Origin: PALSA-1006 sp963733265
GTDB lineage: Bacteria; Pseudomonadota; Gammaproteobacteria; Burkholderiales; Gallionellaceae
Direction: 5' to 3'
Length of the DNA: 64,000 bases
NCBI GenBank assembly: GCA_963733265.1
Contig: CAVTCF010000001.1
Span: 620,001 to 684,000 of the forward strand
How positions within the stretch are numbered: the first letter of the stretch is position 1; each line of letters begins with the position of its first letter. The notes under the pieces were generated by a model. It was not told the DNA's origin, ran no database searches, and saw only the letters and a list, made by a program, of their open reading frames with translations. The position numbers and the translations under genes are program-made. Below are positions 52,193 through 60,603 of the stretch, piece after piece.

Positions 52193-53093
52193 TTACTCGG
52201 CGCCTTTTTCGGCAAACAAGCGATCCAGTTGCTGCTCGTAAGCGTGGTAACCGAGATAATCGTAAAGCTCCATGCGCGGTTGCATGTCCCCAATGACTTG
52301 CTGTTGCGATCCATCCTTGAGGATGTGCTGGTATACGTTCAGTGCGGCCTTGCTCATCGCGCGGTAGGCCGAGAGCGGGTACAACACCAGCTTGACGCCG
52401 ACGCCGTTCAGTTCTTCAGTGGTGAACAGCGGAGTGGCGCCGAATTCGGTGATATTCGCCAACACAGGAACACTCACTGCTTTGGTGAACTGGGTGTATT
52501 GCTCCAGCTTGGTCATGGCTTCCGGGAAGATCATGTCGGCACCGGCTTCGACGCAGGCTTGTGCGCGGTCGATGGCGGACTGCATGCCTTCCACGGCCAG
52601 CGCATCGGTGCGTGCCATGATCACGAAGCTTGAATCCACGCGTGCATCCACAGCGGCCTTCACACGATCCACCATCTCGCTCTGGCTGACGATGGCTTTG
52701 TTGGGGCGGTGGCCGCAGACGTTTCTGCATTACCTGGTCTTCGATATGGAAACCGGCAGCGCCGGCTTGTGCGACTTCGCGCGTGGCGCGGGCGATGTTG
52801 AAAGCGCCGCCCCATCCCGTGTCGATGTCCACCAGTAGCGGCAGATCGCTCGCGGCAGTGATACGGCGAGTGTCTTCGCAGACATCATGCAAAGTGGTGA
52901 TGCCCAGATCGGGAATACCGAGCGAGGAAGCTGCTACCCCGCCGCCGGACAGATACAGCGCCTTGTGGCCGGTCTTCTGCGCCAGGATGGCACAGTAGGC
53001 GGTAACGGCACCGACAACCTGCAACGGATGATTTTCCTGAACGGCGAGGCGCAACTTCTGCCCCGGTGTAAGGGTGACTTGTTTAGTGCTCAT
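52193..53093 (-). pseudogene. prpB: 2-Methylisocitrate lyase with a one-base frameshift
   Basis: The N-terminal frame from 53093 reads MSTKQVTLTPGQKLRLAV through DIDTGWGGAFNIARATRE to FHIEDQVMQKR, then leaves the family. The C-terminal frame resumes at CGHRPNKAIVSQSEMVDRV and runs to 52193. Removing one G at about 52718 (plus strand, in GGCCGCAGACG) joins them into a 299-residue PrpB. The active-site segment KRCGH spans the break, so the enzyme cannot be made unless the shift is a sequencing error or is corrected. The ATG overlaps the regulator stop (ATGA). Confidence 0.9.
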
Positions 53094-53770
53094 GCTGCTT
53101 TCTCCTCTTTATCAATCATTTCACTGATGCTGCGCCAAGCGCCTTGAATATGGCGCCGCATTAATAACTCGGCCAGTTCGCCATCGCGTTGTGCCAGCGC
53201 ATCAACGATTTGGCGATGTTGGTGTAATGCGGGATGGGTGCGCTGGGCATTGCGGCTGGTGCGATAACGGCACATGCGCAGCAATTGATATTGTTCACTG
53301 CCCAGCAAATCCATCAGCATCGCATTACGGCTGCCACGCACGATCTGGTAGTGAAAGTCGAGGTCGCCCTCGCTTTGCGCATAAACCTTCCCGTGTTCTT
53401 GTTTGATCTGTTGTTCGTGATGATCAAGCAGGGCGATTAATTGAGCGATATCCTGCTCTGTCATTTGCGTTGCGGCAATGCGGCAGGCCATGCCTTCCAG
53501 CGCTTCGCGCACCTCGTATAGATCAGCCATTGTTTTGCGGTCAAGAATAACAACACGCGCACCCGCATTGGGAATACGCTTAACCAGACGAATCCCTTCC
53601 AATTGACGCAAGGCTTCCCGTAACGGGCCGCGCCCCATACCAAAGCGCTCGGCCAATTCCGCTTCGTTGAGTTTCTGGCCTTGGGCCAGCTCTCCGGTAA
53701 CGATACTCTGGGCAAGGCGGTGAGACGCAATATCAGCCAGTGTGCCTAGTTCGGGTGTTTCAATTAGCAT
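53090..53770 (-). CDS. GntR-family regulator of the methylcitrate operon
   Basis: A 226-residue FadR-type (FCD) regulator: winged helix LNEAELAERFGMGRGPLREALRQLEGIRLV (residues 34-63, shown as the family motif) followed by an all-helical ligand domain with metal/acid-binding His and Asp (LDFHYQIVRGSRN). It leads the operon and overlaps prpB by four bases, so it likely senses a methylcitrate-cycle intermediate and represses its own operon through the TTGTCGACAA palindromes upstream. Confidence 0.88.
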   Translation of the reverse strand: MLIETPELGTLADIASHRLAQSIVTGELAQGQKLNEAELAERFGMGRGPLREALRQLEGIRLVKRIPNAGARVVILDRKTMADLYEVREALEGMACRIAATQMTEQDIAQLIALLDHHEQQIKQEHGKVYAQSEGDLDFHYQIVRGSRNAMLMDLLGSEQYQLLRMCRYRTSRNAQRTHPALHQHRQIVDALAQRDGELAELLMRRHIQGAWRSISEMIDKEEKAA

Positions 53771-54080
53771 GACAAGTCAATCTGGATTGTCGACAATATT
53801 TCGAATGTTAGCACTAAAAACGGATAAATGTGCAAGTATTTTGCAAATATGTCGACAAAGCAAAGTCAAAACAACATATAGATTTTAGTGAAATTGGCTT
53901 GGAGGGGCAGAATAAGCAAATAAATACATTATGTTTTTTTAAGAAGAATGATCGCGGCAAGCAAGCGAAATTGTGCTAAAGGGTGATTTTGAAAACTAAG
54001 GGGGTAAAACAAGAAAAAGGGGAGGGCGAAACTATGGTTGACCGCATATATAAAGCGGCCAACCACCAAAATGCAATAAG
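53771..54080. promoter_or_regulatory. prp operon control region with two GTCGAC palindromes
   Basis: ATTGTCGACAAT (53786-53797) is a perfect 12-bp palindrome 16 bases before the regulator gene, and TGTCGACA recurs at 53850-53857. Their symmetry suits a GntR dimer and suggests autoregulation of the operon. Beyond about 53880 the gap is A/G-rich without a gene, ending in the hairpin after lysC. Confidence 0.65.
54035..54065 (-). terminator. Hairpin after lysC
   Basis: TGGTTGACCGC and GCGGCCAACCA pair over 11 bp with one mismatch around a 9-base AT loop, 16 bases after the lysC stop on the minus strand. The following bases (TAGTTTCGCCC, then T-rich) give only a weak T-run, so termination is likely but not certain. 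Confidence 0.55.
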
Positions 54081-55313
54081 CTAGATTGCTTCCTGATCCA
54101 GATCGAAAGCTTTGTGCAGTATGCGTACTGCCAATTCCAGATATTTCTCGTCGATAACGACAGAGATTTTGATTTCGGAAGTGGAGATCATCTGAATGTT
54201 AATGCCTTCTTCCGCCAGCGTGCGGAACATCTTGCTGGCAATGCCGACATGGGAACGCATGCCCACACCGACAACGGAAACCTTGGCGGTCTTGTTGTCG
54301 CCGATAACATCGCGCGCACCGATGTGCGGTTGCACTTTGCCCTTGAGAATATCCAGCGTCTTGTTGAATTCGTTGCGGTGAACGGTAAAAGAAAAGTCTG
54401 TAGAGCCGTCCACGCCGACGTTTTGAATGATCATGTCAACGTCGATGTTGGCTTCGCTTACCGGGCCGAGAATTTGATAAGCGATACCCGGCTTGTCCGG
54501 TACGCCGCGCACAGTGATTTTGGCTTCGTCGCGGTTGAACGCGATACCTGAAATGATGGCTTGTTCCATTTTATTGTTTTCCTCAAAAGTGATCAGTGTG
54601 CCTTCGCCTTCATCCGCAAAGCTGGAAAGCACACGCAGTTTGACTTTGTATTTTCCCGCGAATTCAACCGAGCGTATCTGTAAAACTTTGGAACCCAGAC
54701 TGGCCATTTCCAGCATCTCTTCAAACGTGATGCTCTTGAGCCGGCGTGCCTCGGGAACCATGCGCGGGTCGGTGGTGTAAACGCCGTCCACATCGGTGTA
54801 TATCTGGCATTCGTCGGCGCGCAGTGCGGCAGCGATAGCAACGCCGGTGGTATCCGAGCCGCCGCGCCCCAGTGTGGTAATGTTGCCGGCTTCATCCATA
54901 CCCTGAAAACCGGCAACCACAACTACATAGTCGTTCGCCAGATCGGTACGGATATTTTCTTCGTCAATGCTGGCAATACGCGCTTTGGTAAACGCGCTAT
55001 CGGTGTGAATCTTGACTTGGGCACCCGTGTAACTTTTGGCCTTCAAGCCTTGCTCCATCAGTGCCATGGAAACAAGACCGATCGTTACTTGCTCTCCGGT
55101 GGATATCACCACGTCAAGTTCGCGAGGATCGGGATGTTTTTGAATTTCTTTTGCCAAGGCAATCAAGCGGTTGGTTTCGCCACTCATGGCAGAAACCACG
55201 ACGACAACTTGATGACCCTGCGACTTGTATTTGGCCACGCGTTGCGCAACGCTCCTGATGCGCTCGGGGCTACCGACAGACGTGCCGCCGTATTTTTGAA
55301 CAATCAATGCCAC
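54081..55313 (-). CDS. lysC: Aspartate kinase
   Basis: 410 residues from a GTG at 55313, giving the canonical start ALIVQKYGGTSVG after the initiator; AAGGTGAG lies about 11 bases upstream. The longer frame upstream of the GTG has no family sequence and is rejected. The kinase domain contains KYGGTSVG and GRGGSDTTGVAIAAAL, and two C-terminal ACT domains (GVPDKPGIAYQILGP, SVVGVGMRSHVGIA) sense lysine/threonine. It phosphorylates aspartate for Lys, Thr, Met and diaminopimelate synthesis. It is divergent from recJ. Confidence 0.95.
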   Translation of the reverse strand: MALIVQKYGGTSVGSPERIRSVAQRVAKYKSQGHQVVVVVSAMSGETNRLIALAKEIQKHPDPRELDVVISTGEQVTIGLVSMALMEQGLKAKSYTGAQVKIHTDSAFTKARIASIDEENIRTDLANDYVVVVAGFQGMDEAGNITTLGRGGSDTTGVAIAAALRADECQIYTDVDGVYTTDPRMVPEARRLKSITFEEMLEMASLGSKVLQIRSVEFAGKYKVKLRVLSSFADEGEGTLITFEENNKMEQAIISGIAFNRDEAKITVRGVPDKPGIAYQILGPVSEANIDVDMIIQNVGVDGSTDFSFTVHRNEFNKTLDILKGKVQPHIGARDVIGDNKTAKVSVVGVGMRSHVGIASKMFRTLAEEGINIQMISTSEIKISVVIDEKYLELAVRILHKAFDLDQEAI

Positions 55314-55427
55314 GGTTTTTTTGCTCACCTTAAAAAGAGCCCGGAATTGTATCTTAAAACGATGCAAAAAACGAGAAGACTGATTCCTCTGGTACACTTC
55401 AACTATTGGATATAGTCAGTTTACTTC

Positions 55428-57119
55428 ATGCCCAGAATCACTCCCCGCCGTTACTCTGAAGAGGTCGCACAACGTCTTGCCCAATCCGGATTCGCACCAT
55501 TGCTGGCGCGCATTTACGCTGCGCGCGGTATCGAAAACAAGGAGCAACTGGATACCGACATCAAACGTCTGTTGCCGCATTCATTGCTGAAAAATGCAGG
55601 GAAAATGGCGGCGTTACTGGCCGATGCCATTGCACAAAACAAAAAGATTTTGGTGGTGGCCGATTATGATGCCGACGGTGCGACTGCCTGTGCCGTGGCG
55701 GTACGAGGGCTAGGCTCACTCGGTGCAAAAGTGGACTTCATCGTGCCGAATCGATTTGAATACGGGTACGGATTGACACCCGAGATTGTGCGTTTAGCCG
55801 CTGAATCTAACCCCGACATCCTGCTTACCGTGGATAACGGCATTTCCAGCGTGGACGGGGTGAATGAAGCCAAGCGACTGGGGATGCAAGTATTAGTAAC
55901 AGATCATCACCTGCCCGGCGAAGTATTGCCGGACGCGCTGTGTATTGTGAATCCCAACCAACCAGGATGCTCTTTCCCCAGCAAAAATCTGGCCGGAGTG
56001 GGAGTGATGTTTTATGTGCTAATGGCCTTGCGTGCAGAGATGCGCGAGCGCGGCACCTTCGCTGAAAAGACCGAACCGAATCTTGGAAGTCTGCTCGATC
56101 TTGTTGCCTTGGGAACCGTGGCGGATGTGGTAAAACTGGACGACAACAATCGCATTCTGGTGCAGCAGGGTTTGCAGCGTATCCGCGCCGGTCGCGCCAG
56201 CAAGGGTATCAACGCGCTGCTGCAAATAGCGCGCAAAGCCCCACCGAAGACTTCTGCCTATGAATTGGGCTTCGTGGTGGGGCCACGCCTGAATGCAGCC
56301 GGGCGTTTGGAAGATATGAGTCTCGGTATTTGCTGTCTCTTGACGGACGATGTTGCCGAAGCCAACGAGATTGCGGCCAAACTGGACGAGCTTAATCGCG
56401 AGCGGCGTAGTATCGAGGCCGATATGCAAGAGGCCGCATTGGCCGCGCTGGAGCAGACTGATCCGGTTGAGGGTTACAGTTTGGCGCTGTTCGATGAAAC
56501 TTGGCATCAGGGCGTGATTGGAATTCTCGCATCAAGACTCAAGGACAAATTCCATCGGCCGGTTATCGCATTCGCCCGTTCTTCAAACGGAGAGATAAAA
56601 GGTTCGGGGCGCAGTATTGCCGGGCTGCATTTGCGCGATGCGCTCGATCTTGTGGCTAAGCGTCACCCGCACTTGCTGCAAAAGTTTGGCGGTCACGCGA
56701 TGGCAGCCGGATTAACTTTGCGCGAAGAACACTTTAATGAATTTCAGCGCGCATTTGAAAGTGTCGCGCAAACCTTACTTTCGCCAAACGATTTGGAAAA
56801 AGTGATCGAAACCGACGGAGAACTGGAACCGGCTGATTTTTCCTTGGACATTGCCAGAGTATTAGAACAACAAGTGTGGGGGCAAGGGTTCTCAGAGCCG
56901 CTATTACAGGGTGATTTTTGCGTGCAGGCGCAACGCATCGTCGGCGAAAAGCATCTCAAACTTACGCTTGCCACGCCGTCAACCAGCTTGGAAGCCATGC
57001 ATTTTTTTTCCACTGATCCGCTGCCGGAGAAAATCCAAGCAGTCTACAGCTTGGGCGTTAATGAATTTAATGGCCGAGTAAGCTTGCAACTTATTGTGCG
57101 GCACTGGCAGGCGATTTAA
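55428..57119 (+). CDS. recJ: Single-stranded-DNA exonuclease RecJ
   Basis: A 563-residue DHH-family 5'-3' exonuclease of recombination and mismatch repair. The metal motifs are ADYDADGAT (about 78-86), VDNGIS, TDHHLPG (about 157), and the DHHA1 part with KGSGRSIAGLHLRDAL and KFGGHAMAAG. The C-terminal OB-like domain is complete. The length is normal. It is followed after 225 bp by prfB, a common neighbour in Betaproteobacteria. Confidence 0.95.
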   Translation: MPRITPRRYSEEVAQRLAQSGFAPLLARIYAARGIENKEQLDTDIKRLLPHSLLKNAGKMAALLADAIAQNKKILVVADYDADGATACAVAVRGLGSLGAKVDFIVPNRFEYGYGLTPEIVRLAAESNPDILLTVDNGISSVDGVNEAKRLGMQVLVTDHHLPGEVLPDALCIVNPNQPGCSFPSKNLAGVGVMFYVLMALRAEMRERGTFAEKTEPNLGSLLDLVALGTVADVVKLDDNNRILVQQGLQRIRAGRASKGINALLQIARKAPPKTSAYELGFVVGPRLNAAGRLEDMSLGICCLLTDDVAEANEIAAKLDELNRERRSIEADMQEAALAALEQTDPVEGYSLALFDETWHQGVIGILASRLKDKFHRPVIAFARSSNGEIKGSGRSIAGLHLRDALDLVAKRHPHLLQKFGGHAMAAGLTLREEHFNEFQRAFESVAQTLLSPNDLEKVIETDGELEPADFSLDIARVLEQQVWGQGFSEPLLQGDFCVQAQRIVGEKHLKLTLATPSTSLEAMHFFSTDPLPEKIQAVYSLGVNEFNGRVSLQLIVRHWQAI

Positions 57120-57162
57120 AGTGATCAGAAAGAACTACTCTGAAGTTAAAATTCCAGATCAA

Positions 57163-57282
57163 GCCACAGAGTTCACAGGGATAGTGAGGGAATACTACTG
57201 GTTCGTTGCCGTACTTTGCCGGTAAACTGCGCTCTTGTTGCAACCGTTTGTTTACCTCGGTGATCTCTGTGTCCTCTGTGAC
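57163..57282. repeat. ACACAGAG-type inverted repeat upstream of prfB
   Basis: GCCACAGAGTTCACAGGGA (57163-57181) and TCTCTGTGTCCTCTGTGAC (57264-57282) pair at about 15 of 19 positions. It is the same element type as at 50874-50968. It fills most of the 225-bp recJ-prfB gap, leaving about 60 bp for the prfB promoter. Confidence 0.55.
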
Positions 57283-57344
57283 CAACAGCTTTATCCAGTC
57301 TGAATGTATAATCCCGCCTCTTAAAAAGAAATCGTCAAAACATC

Positions 57345-58449
57345 ATGGAAGCCGAACAACTTAACGCCCTCACCAACAAAATTCAAGACCTGCGTACCCG
57401 CTACACCGAGTTACGGAGGTATCTTTGACTACGACGGCAAGCAGGAACGCCTCGCCGAAGTCGTTGTATTAGCCGAAGATCCCGCTGTCTGGCAGGACAG
57501 TAAACGGTCGCAGGATTTGGGGCGCGAGCGCAAGATGCTCGAAGGCGTGGTGCTCAATCTGCAACAAGTCGAAAGCGCACTCAACGATGCGGGCGAACTG
57601 GTGGAGATGGCGCTGGCGGAAAATGACGATGAAAGTCTGCTTAGCGTTATTAGCGACACCGAAAAAACCGAAAAACTGGTCGCCGACATGGAGTTCCGCC
57701 GCATGTTCTCCGGCGAGCTCGACGCCAATAATTGCTTCCTTGATATTCAAGCTGGTTCAGGCGGTACGGAAGCCCAGGACTGGGGCGCAATGCTGCTGCG
57801 CATGTATTTGCGCTACTGTGAACGCAAAGGTTTTCAAGTCGAGATCATGGAGCAGTCCGACGGCGAAGTTGCCGGTATCAAGGGCGCGTCCATTAAGGTA
57901 ACCGGCGAATATGCTTACGGTCATTTGCGTACCGAATCCGGTGTGCATCGGCTGGTGCGCAAATCGCCGTTCGATTCCGGCAATCGTCGCCACACGTCAT
58001 TCTCCAGTGTGTTCGTCTACCCCGAAGTGGACGACTCCATCGAAGTCGATATCAATCCCGCCGATCTGCGCGTGGACACCTATCGCGCTTCCGGTGCCGG
58101 TGGTCAGCACATCAACAAGACCGACTCGGCGGTGCGTATCACTCACGTTCCCACCAACATCGTGGTGGAATGCCAGAGTGACCGCTCGCAACACCGCAAC
58201 CGCGCCGAAGCGATGGCGAAGTTGAAGTCGCGTTTGTACGAAGCCGAATTGCGCAAACGCCAATCCGCACAGCAAGCGCTGGAAGATTCCAAGACCGACA
58301 TCGGCTGGGGACACCAGATTCGCAGCTACGTGCTCGACCAATCGCGCATCAAAGATTTGCGCACCAACTATGAAGTGGGTAACACTCAAGGTATGCTGGA
58401 TGGCGATCTGGATGGTTTTATTTCGGCCAGTTTGAAGCAAGGGGTTTAA
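57345..58449 (+). CDS. prfB: Peptide chain release factor 2 with programmed +1 frameshift
   Basis: The zero frame starts at ATG 57345 and stops after 27 codons at TGA 57426. The site AGGTATCTTTGAC, preceded by GGAGG, is the classic RF2 autoregulatory shift: ribosomes slip +1 at CTT-TGA and continue with GAC TAC GAC to 58449, giving about 367 residues. The stop-codon-reading SPF tripeptide is in RKSPFDSGNRRH and the GGQ catalytic loop is in GAGGQHINKTDSAVRITH. RF2 ends translation at UGA/UAA. A start at 57517 would miss the true N-terminus. Confidence 0.97.
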
Positions 58450-58666
58450 GGCTAAAGCGTTTGCTGATTTGAGATGCCAAATTGGCACCCCAAGTTTGAA
58501 ATCACAAATTGTGACTTCAAGTTTTCGTAGGGTGGGCAGGTTTCTTCTGCCCACGCGGATTGTAAATGGCGGGTAATTTGCCAATGCTACAGAGTTGGTA
58601 AATTGTCTTGGCTCCACCTCGACACACAAGGAACCAAGATTCCTGTTGAAGCAGAAGGAGGTCGAA
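58450..58666. repeat. Gap with an ORF6N-like fragment and hairpins
   Basis: 58460-58521 is a diverged copy (R1) of the sequence at 58909-58971. Translated it reads AFADLRCQIGTPSLKSQIVT, like the variable segment of ORF6N proteins. The stretch GTGGGCAG...CTGCCCAC (58532-58554) is a hairpin. A further imperfect palindrome, GTAATTTGCCAA...TTGGTAAATTG, lies near 58570-58605. There is no intact gene. Confidence 0.55.
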
Positions 58667-58891
58667 ATGATTTCACCCACACCCGTCCTTGCCATTGTCG
58701 ATGAATCCTATGGCGTGGAAGAAACTACACACCCTTTTGGTGAACGCTGGGGAGGCGAAGTTATGACACTGACCAAAGAACATCTGGCAGCTTTGCAAGA
58801 GGGGAAACTGGTAGCAGTTGATGTGATGGCTGAGTATGTCGTGTATTTGCGGTTGCAGACTGAGAGCGTCAAACTCAAAAAGCCGATATGA
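58667..58891 (+). CDS. Small hypothetical protein upstream of the DUF1016 gene
   Basis: 74 residues from an ATG with AAGGAGG 7 bases upstream (a longer frame upstream has no ribosome site). The protein reads MISPTPVLAIVDESYG and ends RLQTESVKLKKPI, acidic in the middle and without a membrane span. Its stop overlaps the next short ORF (ATGA), suggesting one transcript with the nuclease gene. It could be a partner of the nuclease. I recognise no family. Confidence 0.6.
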   Translation: MISPTPVLAIVDESYGVEETTHPFGERWGGEVMTLTKEHLAALQEGKLVAVDVMAEYVVYLRLQTESVKLKKPI

Positions 58892-59001
58892 GTATAAACC
58901 CCGAAGAATTTGCTGACTTGAGGAGCCAATCTGACATCTCAAGTTTAAGGTCACAAGTTGTGACCTTAAAGATCGGGAGAAAGATGGGGTTTCAACCTTG
59001 A
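58888..59001 (+). pseudogene. Short ORF6N-type fragment (37 codons)
   Basis: From an ATG overlapping the previous stop it reads MSINPEEFADLRSQSDISS then LRSQVVTLK and ends GFQP. EEFADLRSQ...SLRSQ(I/V)VT is the segment that follows FPEDFMFQL in ORF6N-domain proteins, so this is a detached relic. It contains GGTCACAAGTTGTGACC, a palindrome. The relic might still be translated and help couple the nuclease gene, whose TTG start it overlaps. Confidence 0.5.
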
Positions 59002-60071
59002 GCACAATCACACCGCCGGACAATAATCGCTACCAAGACTTCCTGCGCGACATCAAAACGCAAGTTGCGCAAAGCCGCCTTGGTGCAGCGCGGGCGGTTA
59101 ATCGCAGCCTCATCGGGTTGTACTGGGCTCTGGGCCAGATGATTGTTGAGCGTCAGGAAGAGCTAGGCTGGGGGAGTGCAGTGGTAGATCAACTATCTGC
59201 CGACTTGCGTAATGAGTTCCCCGACATGAGTGGATTTTCACCGCGCAACCTTTGGGATATTAAGCGTTTCTACGAAACCTATGCTAACGCTCCCGAATTT
59301 CTGCGACAGCTTGTCGCAGAAATTCCATGGGGGCAAAATATCCTAATTTTTCAAAGAATAAAGGACGAAGTCGCCCGCCGTTACTATATCGAGGCCACCG
59401 TTCGTTTGGGCTGGACACGCGATGTACTCTTAAACCAAATCAAGGCCGAAGCGTATCAAGTTAGCTTGCAAGACAAATCGCACAACTTCCCCTCTGTGAT
59501 GCCGGAGCACTTGGCCGAACAGGCAAATGAAGCACTGAAAAGCCGTTACAACCTTGAGTTTCTAGGCATCAATCAGGCCGTGCATGAACGTGAACTGGAA
59601 AAACGACTCATCGCCCGGCTCAAGGATTTCATGATTGAGCTGGGTTATGGATTTTGTTTCGTTGGCAGCCAATACCGTCTCACGCTGGGCGAAAACGAAT
59701 ATTTTCTTGACCTGCTGTTCTACCACCGCTTCCTGAAATGCTTGGTCGCGGTTGAACTCAAGACCGGACGCTTTCGCCCCGAATATGCGGGCAAGATGGA
59801 TTTCTATCTCGAAGTGCTGAATGAAAAAGAACGCGCACCGGACGAAAATCCTGCAATCGGTATCATCCTGTGCGCGGAGCGTGACCAGCTGGAAGTCGAG
59901 TTCAGCCTGAAGTCCAAAGCGAATGCAATCGGTGTGGCAACTTACCAGCTCTATCCCAAGCTGCCCAAAGAATATCAGGGCCGTTTGCCGACCGACGAAG
60001 ATTGGCAACGGCTGTTAGAATCGGCTCGGAATTTGGATGCATCAAATGGAGAGCAGAGCAATGCCGAATAA
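58998..60071 (+). CDS. DUF1016 / PDDEXK nuclease domain protein (YhcG-like)
   Basis: 357 residues from a TTG start. The N-terminal half is the DUF1016 helical domain (RAVNRSLIGLYWALGQMIVERQ; WGSAVVDQLSADLRNEFPDMSGFSPRNL is the hallmark region). The C-terminal half is a PD-(D/E)XK fold with NEYFLDLLFYHRFLKCLVAVELKTG carrying the Asp and ExK residues. The family is common in accessory islands and is thought to cleave DNA; its biological role is unclear. The gene overlaps the ORF6N gene downstream by 11 bases, so the two are linked. Confidence 0.88.
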   Translation: MSTITPPDNNRYQDFLRDIKTQVAQSRLGAARAVNRSLIGLYWALGQMIVERQEELGWGSAVVDQLSADLRNEFPDMSGFSPRNLWDIKRFYETYANAPEFLRQLVAEIPWGQNILIFQRIKDEVARRYYIEATVRLGWTRDVLLNQIKAEAYQVSLQDKSHNFPSVMPEHLAEQANEALKSRYNLEFLGINQAVHERELEKRLIARLKDFMIELGYGFCFVGSQYRLTLGENEYFLDLLFYHRFLKCLVAVELKTGRFRPEYAGKMDFYLEVLNEKERAPDENPAIGIILCAERDQLEVEFSLKSKANAIGVATYQLYPKLPKEYQGRLPTDEDWQRLLESARNLDASNGEQSNAE

Positions 60072-60588
60072 AAGTGTGGATGTATCGGTAAGGCAGATTG
60101 AATCCAAGATTCTGCTAATACGCGGGCAAAAGGCCATGCTGGATACTGATCTCGCGGAACTTTACGGCGTGGAAACAAAAGTATTGAATCAGGCCGTTAA
60201 ACGTAACACAGAACGCTTTCCGGAAGACTTCATGTTCCAGTTGAATGCCGCCGAGAAAGCCGAGGCGGTCACAAATTGTGACCACCTCGCCAAACTCAAG
60301 TATTCGCCTACCTTGCCTTATGCATTCACAGAACACGGCGCGCTCATGCTGGGTAACGTATTAAAATCGGATCGCGCAGTGGAAGTCAGCCTCATGGTCG
60401 TGCGTGCCTTCGTGCAGTTGCGCCAGTTGCTTGCCACCAACGCCGAGCTTTCCCGCAAACTGGTTGCGCTCGAAAAGAACTACGACATCAAATTTAAAGC
60501 GATATTTGAAGCCATCCACCAACTGATGACCCCCGCCGATCCCAAGAAAAAGCGCCCCATTGGTTTTGCGCCGTGGGAGAAAAAATGA
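60061..60588 (+). CDS. ORF6N-domain DNA-binding protein
   Basis: 175 residues from the ATG at 60061, with GGAGAG about 10 bases upstream. The ORF6N (KilA-N-like) domain is clear: IRGQKAMLDTDLAELYGVET, NTERFPEDFMFQLNAAE, LPYAFTEHGALMLGNVLKS. A coiled C-terminal part follows, ending GFAPWEKK. Such proteins come from phages and mobile elements and probably regulate transcription. The variable middle (TNCDHLAKLK) is encoded over GGTCACAAATTGTGACC, the same palindrome type as in R1 and R2. Confidence 0.85.
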   Translation: MPNKSVDVSVRQIESKILLIRGQKAMLDTDLAELYGVETKVLNQAVKRNTERFPEDFMFQLNAAEKAEAVTNCDHLAKLKYSPTLPYAFTEHGALMLGNVLKSDRAVEVSLMVVRAFVQLRQLLATNAELSRKLVALEKNYDIKFKAIFEAIHQLMTPADPKKKRPIGFAPWEKK

Positions 60589-60603
60589 TGCTGACACTTT
60601 GGA

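Noticed and set aside
57997..58695. Minus-strand frame of 232 codons
   Set aside because: It is antisense to prfB and the R1 repeat; composition is that of a shadow frame.
58460..58971. Direct repeats R1 and R2 as possible attachment sites or insertion-sequence ends
   Set aside because: They diverge too much for recent target-site copies, encode ORF6N-like peptide, and no integrase or transposase lies between them.
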